Shown: positions 8,177 to 15,264 of the stretch, piece by piece
Position numbering within the stretch: position 1 is the stretch's first letter
How the letters are laid out: each line of letters starts with the position of its first letter
Source: Erysipelothrix rhusiopathiae
GTDB lineage: Bacteria > Bacillota_I > Bacilli_A > Erysipelotrichales > Erysipelotrichaceae
Length of the DNA stretch: 64,000 bases
Direction: 5' to 3'
Assembly (NCBI RefSeq): GCF_900637845.1
Contig: NZ_LR134439.1
Coordinates: 1,550,001-1,614,000 of the forward strand
Notes under the pieces: model-generated
What the model was told of the DNA's origin: nothing
Databases searched by the model: none
What the model saw: the letters and a program-made list of their open reading frames with translations, nothing else
Translations under genes and position numbers: made by a program

Positions 8177-9286
8177 ATGAAAATTCTTGTTACAGGTGCT
8201 TCGGGATTTGTTGGGAAAAATCTTGTAGCAACACTAAATCATCTTGGTCACACTGTACTTGCGTATGACCGCAATAATTCACTTGAAGAACTTGAAAATT
8301 ATGCTTCTCAAGCAGAAGTGGTCGTGCATCTTGCTGGGATTAATCGTCCTACAGATCCTGAAGAATTTAAAAAAGGTAATGTTGGTTTTACAGAACTTCT
8401 ATGCAATGCATTAGCCAAAAACAACAATAAAGCGCCCATTCTTGTTTCATCCAGCATCCAAGCAGCGCTTGATAATGATTATGGACGAAGTAAGCGTGAA
8501 GGTGAAACTGTTTTAATTAATCATATGGAACAAATGGATGCTAAGGTGTGGATTTATCGTTTCTCAAATCTATTTGGGAAGTGGTCTCGTCCTCATTACA
8601 ACACGGTTATTGCGACATGGTGTCATGCGATATCAAGAAATGAACCCATACACGTCAACGATCCAAGTATTTCATTAAACCTCATGTATATTGATGATGT
8701 TGTTTTAGAAATAATGCGAGCTATTAATGGATCTCCTACTGTTGTTGAAGGGGTTTACTGTACGGTACCGACATCTTATGATGTTACTTTAGGTGAGATT
8801 GCAGATCTCTTACATTCTTTTAAAGAATCACGCAATTCACTTTTTGTACCCAATCTCAAAGAAGGCTTTGAGAAAAAACTGTATAGTACATATCTCTCAT
8901 TTTTACCTAAGGATGAATTTAACTATTTTCTCGATATGAAATGTGATGATCGTGGTTCATTTACTGAATTTCTAAAATCACCAGATCGGGGACAGGTAAG
9001 CATTAACATTTCTAAGCCTGGAATCACAAAAGGAAATCACTGGCATCACAGTAAAAATGAAAAATTCCTCGTTGTTTCGGGTCAAGGTTGTATCCAATTT
9101 AGAGATATCTTTGAAACAGAAATTATTGAATATCATGTAACTGGAGAAAAACTCGAGGTAATCGATATTCCAACCGGTTATACACATAATATTATTAACA
9201 CGGGTGACACTGATTTAATCACGGTTATGTGGGTAAATGAACCATTTGATCCTGATACGCCCGATACACACTATTTGGAGGTTTAG
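8177..9286 (+). CDS. fnlB: Bifunctional epimerase/reductase of UDP-L-FucNAc synthesis with C-terminal cupin
   Basis: Second enzyme of UDP-L-FucNAc synthesis (CapF/FnlB type). The N-terminal ~240 residues are a short-chain reductase domain with GASGFVG at 7-13 and YGRSKREGE containing the YxxxK-like pair. The C-terminal ~120 residues form a cupin with NHWHHSKNEKFLVVSGQG, whose His and Glu side chains would bind the metal, and DIPTGYTHNIIN. This two-domain order and the 369-residue length are diagnostic of CapF. Start immediately follows the fnlA stop, and the stop abuts fnlC, so expression is presumably coupled. Confidence 0.92.
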   Translation: MKILVTGASGFVGKNLVATLNHLGHTVLAYDRNNSLEELENYASQAEVVVHLAGINRPTDPEEFKKGNVGFTELLCNALAKNNNKAPILVSSSIQAALDNDYGRSKREGETVLINHMEQMDAKVWIYRFSNLFGKWSRPHYNTVIATWCHAISRNEPIHVNDPSISLNLMYIDDVVLEIMRAINGSPTVVEGVYCTVPTSYDVTLGEIADLLHSFKESRNSLFVPNLKEGFEKKLYSTYLSFLPKDEFNYFLDMKCDDRGSFTEFLKSPDRGQVSINISKPGITKGNHWHHSKNEKFLVVSGQGCIQFRDIFETEIIEYHVTGEKLEVIDIPTGYTHNIINTGDTDLITVMWVNEPFDPDTPDTHYLEV

Positions 9287-10411
9287 ATGAAAAAGCTAAA
9301 AGTTATGACTGTCGTGGGAACACGTCCTGAAATTATTCGTTTATCTGCTGTGATTAATCGCTTAGAATCAAGTGATGCAATTGAACATGTACTTGTGCAT
9401 ACAGGACAAAACTACGATTACGAATTAAATGAAGTGTTTTTTAATGATTTTAAACTTAGAAAACCAGATTACTTTTTGGAAACCGCTACAGGAAAACCTG
9501 TTGGTACGATTGGTAATATCCTTATCAATATTGAACCTGTTTTAGAAGAAGTAAATCCTGATGCTTTCTTAGTACTTGGGGATACTAACAGTTGTCTTTG
9601 TGCAATTGCTGCAAAGCGCAAACATATTCCAATTTTCCACATGGAAGCTGGGAACCGTTGTTTTGACCAACGTGTTCCGGAAGAAACAAACCGTAAAATT
9701 GTCGATCATATTTCAGATATCAACTTAACTTACAGTGACATTGCACGTGAATACTTATTACGAGAAGGTCTTTCCGCAGATCGTGTTATTAAAACTGGAA
9801 GCCCTATGTATGAAGTAATCCAATCCCGTCAGGAAGATATCGCTGCAAGTACAATTCTCGAATCTCTTGAACTTATAAAAGGCGAGTATTTTGTAGTTTC
9901 AGCACACCGAGATGAAAATATTAACTCAGAAAGAAATTTCTTGAATCTTGTAGATAGTTTAAATGCTATCGCAGAAAAATATCAAATGCCAATTATCGTA
10001 AGTACACATCCACGTACAAAAAACATGATTGATGCGAAAGGTGTATCTTTTAACCCGCTTGTAAAAATTATGAAACCAATGGGATTTAATGATTACGTAA
10101 AACTTCAAGTAGATTCTAAAGCTACTCTGAGTGATAGTGGAACGATTAGTGAAGAATCATCGATTCTTAAATTTAAAGCACTTAATCTACGTGAAGCTCA
10201 TGAACGCCCAGAAGCTATGGAAGAAGCCTCCGTTATGATGGTAGGACTTGAAAAAGAACGTATTTTACAAGGGCTAGAAGTATTGGAAGAACAAGAACCG
10301 GAAACATTACGCTATGTCTCTGATTACAGCATGCCTAATGTATCTGAAAAAATATTACGTATTATTATTTCTTATGTTGACTACATAAATCGCAATGTTT
10401 GGAGTAAATAA
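9287..10411 (+). CDS. fnlC: UDP-N-acetyl-L-fucosamine synthase (C-2 epimerase)
   Basis: Third enzyme of the pathway. It is related to non-hydrolysing UDP-GlcNAc 2-epimerases and catalyses C-2 epimerisation to UDP-L-FucNAc (CapG/FnlC). The 374 residues include VVGTRPEIIRLSAVI near the start, VHTGQNYDYELNEVFF, LGDTNSCL, HMEAGNRCFDQRVPEE and SDSGTISEESSIL, all recognisable epimerase-family motifs. A WecB/MnaA-type UDP-ManNAc epimerase would share the fold, but the adjacent fnlA and fnlB point to the L-FucNAc branch. The last codon overlaps the first base of the next glycosyltransferase gene. Confidence 0.9.
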   Translation: MKKLKVMTVVGTRPEIIRLSAVINRLESSDAIEHVLVHTGQNYDYELNEVFFNDFKLRKPDYFLETATGKPVGTIGNILINIEPVLEEVNPDAFLVLGDTNSCLCAIAAKRKHIPIFHMEAGNRCFDQRVPEETNRKIVDHISDINLTYSDIAREYLLREGLSADRVIKTGSPMYEVIQSRQEDIAASTILESLELIKGEYFVVSAHRDENINSERNFLNLVDSLNAIAEKYQMPIIVSTHPRTKNMIDAKGVSFNPLVKIMKPMGFNDYVKLQVDSKATLSDSGTISEESSILKFKALNLREAHERPEAMEEASVMMVGLEKERILQGLEVLEEQEPETLRYVSDYSMPNVSEKILRIIISYVDYINRNVWSK

Positions 10412-11583
10412 TGAAGGTTCTATTTGTTAATTCGGTTTGTGACTACGGAAGTACGGGTAAAATTGTACGTGATCTCGCAAACGGACTAAAAAAAGAAGGC
10501 CACGAAGTTTTAATATGTTACGGTCGTCATCAGGCAAAAGAAGATACGGATACGTTCTATATTGGTGATAAGCTTACGACATACAGTCATGTTTTCATGA
10601 CGCGTGTCTTTAACCGACATGGACTGCATTCAAATCGTGCAACTCAAAAACTAATTGAAAAAATTGAAACCTTTAATCCGGATGTGATTCATTTGCATAA
10701 TTTACACGGATACTACTTAAATGTTGAAATGCTGTTTGAGGCATTAAAAACATTTAAGGGAAAAATCTATTGGACCTTTCATGACTGTTGGCCAATCAGT
10801 GGTAGCAGTGCTTATTTTGATTATCACGGTTGTAAAACATGGGATGAAGGTTGTGTTGAATGCAATTCGACACGTGATTACCCTGAAGCATTAGTATTCA
10901 AACGTCAAAAGAAAAATTTTCTATGGAAGAAAAAGGCATTCAGTGGGCTTGATAATTTAACCCTAGTTACGCCATCTTATTGGCTTAAAGAGTTACTTGC
11001 AAAAAGTTTTTTAGCTCAGTACCCGTGTGAAGTAATCCATAACGGCATTAACACCAATCTCTTTAAGCCTACATATGATGCAGAATTAACAAAAAAATAT
11101 GAGAATAAACTCGTTTTACTTGGTGTTGCAAGCATTTGGGAGCAGCGCAAAGGCTTAAACGATTTCATTAAGTTAAGTACCATGATTTCTGATAATTATA
11201 AAATCGTACTGATTGGTTTGACTGAAGAGCAAAAGAAATCTTTACCCACTGCAATTGATGGTGTATTACGAACGGACAGTGCAGAGCAACTTGCAGCGTA
11301 TTACACACTCTCGCACCGTTTTATCAATCCAACCTATGAGGATAACTATCCTACAACAAATATCGAAGCACTCTGCTGTCATACACCTGTGATTGCATAT
11401 GATACAGGTGGTAATAAAGAAGTTTCGATTAAGCCGTTTATGACAATTGTTCCCCAAGGAGATTTGGAAGCAATTGTACATGAGCTCAATTCAAATAAAA
11501 ATATATCTTTTGATCACTTTGATAGTCAGTCACACGATTCCCATACATTTGTGTCAAACACTCTTAAGTTGTATCAACGGTAA
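10411..11583 (+). CDS. Glycosyltransferase (GT4-like), probable surface-glycan assembly
   Basis: A 390-residue GT-B glycosyltransferase. The N-terminal glycine-rich segment is SVCDYGSTGKIVRDLANGL, followed by DVIHLHNLHGYYLN. The C-terminal domain has PTYEDNYPTTNIEALCCHTPVIAYDTGGNKE, which includes the E-x7-type acidic site of retaining GT4 enzymes. A Cys-rich stretch (about 137-153; CKTWDEGCVEC) occurs in a subset of capsule transferases. Donor and acceptor are not determinable. It is the last gene before the lic promoter region and ends one base before that promoter's -35 box. Confidence 0.82.
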   Translation: MKVLFVNSVCDYGSTGKIVRDLANGLKKEGHEVLICYGRHQAKEDTDTFYIGDKLTTYSHVFMTRVFNRHGLHSNRATQKLIEKIETFNPDVIHLHNLHGYYLNVEMLFEALKTFKGKIYWTFHDCWPISGSSAYFDYHGCKTWDEGCVECNSTRDYPEALVFKRQKKNFLWKKKAFSGLDNLTLVTPSYWLKELLAKSFLAQYPCEVIHNGINTNLFKPTYDAELTKKYENKLVLLGVASIWEQRKGLNDFIKLSTMISDNYKIVLIGLTEEQKKSLPTAIDGVLRTDSAEQLAAYYTLSHRFINPTYEDNYPTTNIEALCCHTPVIAYDTGGNKEVSIKPFMTIVPQGDLEAIVHELNSNKNISFDHFDSQSHDSHTFVSNTLKLYQR

Positions 11584-11612
11584 TTGAAAACCCTCCGTTC
11601 AAATGTTACAAT
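11584..11612 (+). promoter_or_regulatory. Promoter of licCA-1/licD/licB
   Basis: TTGAAA (11584-11589), 17-base spacer, TACAAT (11607-11612), so transcription would start near 11619. The -35 box begins right after the stop codon of the upstream glycosyltransferase. The spacer contains the left arm of a 16-bp inverted repeat. Confidence 0.72.
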
Positions 11613-11640
11613 ATGTAAGCAAAATTGAACGGAGGGTTTT
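11587..11640 (+). promoter_or_regulatory. Perfect 16-bp inverted repeat enclosing the licCA-1 promoter and ribosome binding site
   Basis: The left arm is AAAACCCTCCGTTCAA (11587-11602) and the right arm TTGAACGGAGGGTTTT (11625-11640), with a 22-base loop. The right arm holds the GGAGGG Shine-Dalgarno and ends at the ATG. The -10 box lies in the loop. mRNA reading through from the glycan genes would contain both arms and hide the ribosome binding site. mRNA started at the internal promoter would lack the left arm. The core GTTCAA-N22-TTGAAC recurs at 15199-15232. Confidence 0.75.
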
Positions 11641-13386
11641 ATGTTTTCGAAATTTTATATTCTCAGAACGTTACTTGAGCAAGAAATTTCATCACAGCGT
11701 GAATTAAGTAAACACACAAATTTTTCCCTAGGGAAAGTCAATTCACTCTTGAATGATTGCATCAATCAAGGATATGTAAATAATTTCAAAATTACAAAAG
11801 AAGGACTTAGGTTTCTTAAAGAATACGAGGTCGATAACGCAATTATTATGGCTGCAGGGTTTGGATCAAGGTTTGTACCTTATACCTATGAAACACCTAA
11901 AGGTCTTATGGAAGTTCACGGTGAGCGCATGGTCGAGCGTCTCATCAAACAACTTCAAGAAGTAGGCATTAAAGAAATATATGTCGTAGTCGGTTATCTC
12001 AAAGAGAAATTTGAATATCTCGTAACAAAATACGGGGTCAAATTGATTCATAATCCCGATTATAATCGATACAACAACATTTCTACGATTTATCATGCAC
12101 AAGATGTTATGAAAAACACTTTAATAATGCCATCAGATATCTATATAATGGAAAATATGTTCCATAAATATGAATTTAAATCTTGGTACGCTACAACGTT
12201 TTTTGAAGGTGAAACGGATGAATGGACTGCAAAAACAGCACCAAGCGGCCTTATTACCGAGATGGAAATTGGCGGCAAGGATGTACTTGGCCTTTATGGA
12301 CCCACATTTTTTGACGCCGAAACATCCCAAAAAATAATTAAAGCAGTTAATCAGGATATTAAGATTGCTGGAAAAGAGCAGTATTACTGGGAGAACTGCT
12401 GGCTCGATCGAATCAATCAAATTCAAATTTATTCAAACGAGGTCGAACCAGAGTCAATCTTCGAGTTCGAATCAATTGAAGAGTTACGTGTTTTTGATAC
12501 GACATATATTACCGAGACAAAAAATGAAATGATTTCAATTATTTGTAATGTCTTCGGAGTTACATCAAATGAGATAACCGGAATTGAGTCCATGAAAAAA
12601 GGGATGACAAATGATTCCTTTATCTTTAGAGTCAATAACAAGTCTTATGTTTTTCGGGCTCCTGGAAAAGGAACTGAACAACTGATAAACCGACGCGAAG
12701 AGGCGAAAGTGTACCAGGCAATTAATCACTTAAAGTTATCGGATAAGCTTTATTATATCAACCCAGAAAACGGTTATAAAATTTCACGTTATTATGATAA
12801 TTGTGAGTCGATTACCCAAGATGATATACCGCAAGCTTTTAGTATCTTACGAATGTTGCACTCAAGCGATATCTCAGTGAGTCATTCCTTTAATTTAGAA
12901 GAACGCATTGCATATTATATGACTTTATGTAAAGATTCTAATGCGATTTTATTCGATGATATCAATGAGGTATCAAGACTCGTTGATGAAGAAATATCCT
13001 ATCTTAATACACTTGAGCGTCCGAAAGTTTTATGTCATATTGATCCAGTGGAATCGAATTTCGTGAAATTATATGATGGTTCTTTACGACTTTTAGATTG
13101 GGAGTATGCAGCCATGGGCGATCCAATATTAGATATCGCGATGCACGCAATTTACTCAGGACATCAAGATGATCAAATCTTAAAATTACTTGAAATCTAT
13201 CTTGAACGAAAACCTACAAAACAGGAGTCTAAAATCTTATTTATGTATGTTAGTTTATCAGGATATCTCTGGGCTTTATGGGCTCAATTTAAACAAGCCA
13301 GCGGGGAATCGTTTGGAAGTTATGCATTGGATCAATACCACTATGCACATAAATATGCACGCTTAGCGTTGTCTATGGAGGACTAA
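11641..13386 (+). CDS. licCA: wHTH - phosphocholine cytidylyltransferase - choline kinase fusion (LicC-LicA type), copy 1
   Basis: This 581-residue protein has three parts. Residues 1-62 resemble a winged helix-turn-helix (SSQRELSKHTNFSLGKVNSL, then a wing ending FKITKEGLRFLKEY). Residues 65-295 are a nucleotidyltransferase with MAAGFGSRF (70-78) and PKGL (86-89), as in LicC, which makes CDP-choline from phosphocholine and CTP. Residues 300-581 are a choline/ethanolamine-kinase domain with HIDPVESN (H466, D468, N473) and LDWEYA (D486). Choline would thus be phosphorylated and activated by one polypeptide. LicC-LicA fusions are known in some bacteria. The N-terminal DNA-binding-like part suggests autoregulation, which is inference. 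licD follows directly. Confidence 0.87.
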   Translation: MFSKFYILRTLLEQEISSQRELSKHTNFSLGKVNSLLNDCINQGYVNNFKITKEGLRFLKEYEVDNAIIMAAGFGSRFVPYTYETPKGLMEVHGERMVERLIKQLQEVGIKEIYVVVGYLKEKFEYLVTKYGVKLIHNPDYNRYNNISTIYHAQDVMKNTLIMPSDIYIMENMFHKYEFKSWYATTFFEGETDEWTAKTAPSGLITEMEIGGKDVLGLYGPTFFDAETSQKIIKAVNQDIKIAGKEQYYWENCWLDRINQIQIYSNEVEPESIFEFESIEELRVFDTTYITETKNEMISIICNVFGVTSNEITGIESMKKGMTNDSFIFRVNNKSYVFRAPGKGTEQLINRREEAKVYQAINHLKLSDKLYYINPENGYKISRYYDNCESITQDDIPQAFSILRMLHSSDISVSHSFNLEERIAYYMTLCKDSNAILFDDINEVSRLVDEEISYLNTLERPKVLCHIDPVESNFVKLYDGSLRLLDWEYAAMGDPILDIAMHAIYSGHQDDQILKLLEIYLERKPTKQESKILFMYVSLSGYLWALWAQFKQASGESFGSYALDQYHYAHKYARLALSMED

Positions 13387-14220
13387 ATGAACAAATTACA
13401 GCAAGAAGAGTTGAATGTTCTCGTCGAATTCGATCGCATTTGTCGAAAACATGATATTATCTATTCACTCTCATCGGGAACTTTATTAGGATCAATCCGT
13501 CATCATGGCTTTATTCCTTGGGATGATGATATTGATGTCAATATGTCTCGCAGTGAATTTAATCGATTCGAAAAAATTGTACTGGAGGAACTGGATAAAG
13601 ATTTCTTCTATCAATCCTTTGATACTGAAAAAGATCACTATCATGCCTTCAGCAAAATTCGAAGTAATAAGGTTGAGCTTGTTGAAAAATCAACTGAGTA
13701 CCTTAATATAAATCATGGAGTTTGGATTGATATATTTCCTTATGATAACATTCCTGATGATATAACACTTCGTGATGAACAAAAGAAAAAAGTAGGTTTT
13801 TACAATAAACTTATTTCTCTATTTGTGTATACATTCGTTACCGATGAAGACAAAGGTAAGAAACGTATCATCAAAAATATTTTTTATCATCTAAATCGAA
13901 TCTTTTATCGTGTAAATTTCTTGCTTCCAAGTCTCTATAAAAAACGTCAATATTGGATTGAAAAATATAATAATGAAAAAACAGAGTATGCGAATATGCT
14001 AGTGTTCAATTATAACGACGCCATCTACAAATCAACATTTATCCGTAATGAAGTTTTAGATTCTGTTACTTCAGGTGTATTTGAAGGCCATGAATTCTTA
14101 ATTCCAACAGCTTATGATGAAATTCTGACTTCAAACTATGGAGACTATATGCAATTACCTCCAGAATCAGAACGTGTTTCCAATCATGAGGTTGTTTTGA
14201 GAGATCATCGCAATGCGTAA
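13387..14220 (+). CDS. licD: LicD-family phosphocholine transferase
   Basis: LicD proteins transfer phosphocholine from CDP-choline onto a sugar of a surface polysaccharide. The 277 residues show the family signature SSGTLLGSIRHHGFIPWDDD with the acidic cluster DDDID at 46-50. A later segment GVWIDIFPYDNIPDD is also typical of the group. No membrane segment or signal peptide is evident, consistent with action on lipid-linked precursors at the inner face. The ATG directly follows the licCA-1 stop and the 3' end overlaps licB by eight bases. Adjacency to glycan genes suggests the acceptor is the polysaccharide made here. Phosphocholine-modified capsule has been reported for Erysipelothrix. Confidence 0.9.
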   Translation: MNKLQQEELNVLVEFDRICRKHDIIYSLSSGTLLGSIRHHGFIPWDDDIDVNMSRSEFNRFEKIVLEELDKDFFYQSFDTEKDHYHAFSKIRSNKVELVEKSTEYLNINHGVWIDIFPYDNIPDDITLRDEQKKKVGFYNKLISLFVYTFVTDEDKGKKRIIKNIFYHLNRIFYRVNFLLPSLYKKRQYWIEKYNNEKTEYANMLVFNYNDAIYKSTFIRNEVLDSVTSGVFEGHEFLIPTAYDEILTSNYGDYMQLPPESERVSNHEVVLRDHRNA

Positions 14221-15151
14221 TAAGGGAACGATTACCGGTTTATTTTCAGGTCTTTTTTGGGGACTTGATACGGTTATGATTGGTGTTGTATTGGCATCCA
14301 CGATGTTCTTAGCTTTTGGATCCAATGCACCGCTAATCTCAACATTTATCCATGATGGCGCGTCCTTCCTATTTTTACTAATCCTCATTGTGATTCAAAA
14401 ACAGGGGAACGATCTGATACGTGTTCTATTTTCGAAGTCGGGTATGATTATCGCAATCGCAGCACTTTTAGGTGGCCCAATCGGCATGGGTGCTTATATC
14501 TTATCCATAAACCATCTTGGACCTGCAATTTCCGCAAGCATTTCTGCGATTTATCCACTATTTGGATCTGTATTAAGCTTTATAATATTAAAAGAAAAGC
14601 CTAATAAACGAACTCTTTTAGGCCTTCTTATTGCGATATCCGCGATTGTCTTGATGGGATTTACAGGTAGTTCAGGGGTAATAAACTTACAAGCGGGTTT
14701 ATTCTTTATATCTATATGCATTATTGGGTGGGGAAGTGAAGCCGTAATTATCAGTACTGCACTTAAACAAGATGTACCATCTCATATTGCACTTGCGATT
14801 CGTCAACTCGTTTCATTTCTTACATATGGACTGATCATAATGCCACTAGTTGGCTATTCTCAACTTCAGTTTTTAGTTGTGAAACACCCTATATTCTTAA
14901 TGATTCTTATCAGTGGAATCATCGGTTCCATTTCGTATTCATTTTACTATAAATCCATATCTCTTATTGGTCCAAGTAAAGCCATGGGACTTAATATCAG
15001 TTATCCAGCATGGGCATTTCTGTTCCAGTTTATGGTCGATCATACATTTAACTATAAAAACTTTATTCTCGTTATTTTTATCATGATTGGATCGATACTT
15101 TCTTCCGAAAACCCACGTGAATTAATAGAACTTTTCAGACGTAAAAAATAA
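14213..15151 (+). CDS. licB: LicB-like choline permease (EamA/DMT transporter family)
   Basis: A 312-residue integral membrane protein with about ten hydrophobic helices in two EamA-like halves, matching drug/metabolite transporters. It begins SGLFWGLDTVMIGVVLA and has GPIGMGAYILSINHLGPAISASISAIYPLFGSVLSF at the end of the first half, with a related repeat SISYSFYYKSISLIGPSKAMGLNISYP in the second. LicB proteins import choline for phosphocholine synthesis, and position after licCA-1 and licD supports that substrate. The start overlaps the licD end by eight bases, so translation is probably coupled. A terminator follows. Confidence 0.86.
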   Translation: MRNKGTITGLFSGLFWGLDTVMIGVVLASTMFLAFGSNAPLISTFIHDGASFLFLLILIVIQKQGNDLIRVLFSKSGMIIAIAALLGGPIGMGAYILSINHLGPAISASISAIYPLFGSVLSFIILKEKPNKRTLLGLLIAISAIVLMGFTGSSGVINLQAGLFFISICIIGWGSEAVIISTALKQDVPSHIALAIRQLVSFLTYGLIIMPLVGYSQLQFLVVKHPIFLMILISGIIGSISYSFYYKSISLIGPSKAMGLNISYPAWAFLFQFMVDHTFNYKNFILVIFIMIGSILSSENPRELIELFRRKK

Positions 15152-15166
15152 TAATTATTGCTAAGA

Positions 15167-15193
15167 AAACAACACAAAAAAGTGTTGTTTTTT
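15167..15193 (+). terminator. Terminator after licB
   Basis: AAACAACAC / GTGTTGTTT stem with a six-A loop, followed by TTTCTTTT. It separates the licCA-1/licD/licB unit from the licCA-2/eutH unit. Confidence 0.85.
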
Positions 15194-15198
15194 CTTTT

Positions 15199-15246
15199 GT
15201 TCAATTTCTTGATATCATTGTCTTTCTTGAACATAAATGATAAAAT
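15199..15246 (+). promoter_or_regulatory. licCA-2 promoter with GTTCAA-N22-TTGAAC dyad
   Basis: A probable promoter TTGTCT (15218-15223), 17-base spacer, TAAAAT (15241-15246). GTTCAA (15199-15204) and TTGAAC (15227-15232) form a dyad with the same 22-base spacing as the core of the licCA-1 repeat. Here the right half-site lies in the promoter spacer and the left one upstream of the -35 box. Confidence 0.6.
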
Positions 15247-15264
15247 TATTAAAAGGAGAATTTC

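Noticed and set aside
13505-13711. 68-codon open frame inside licD
   Set aside because: It is a frame-shifted shadow of licD without a ribosome binding site.
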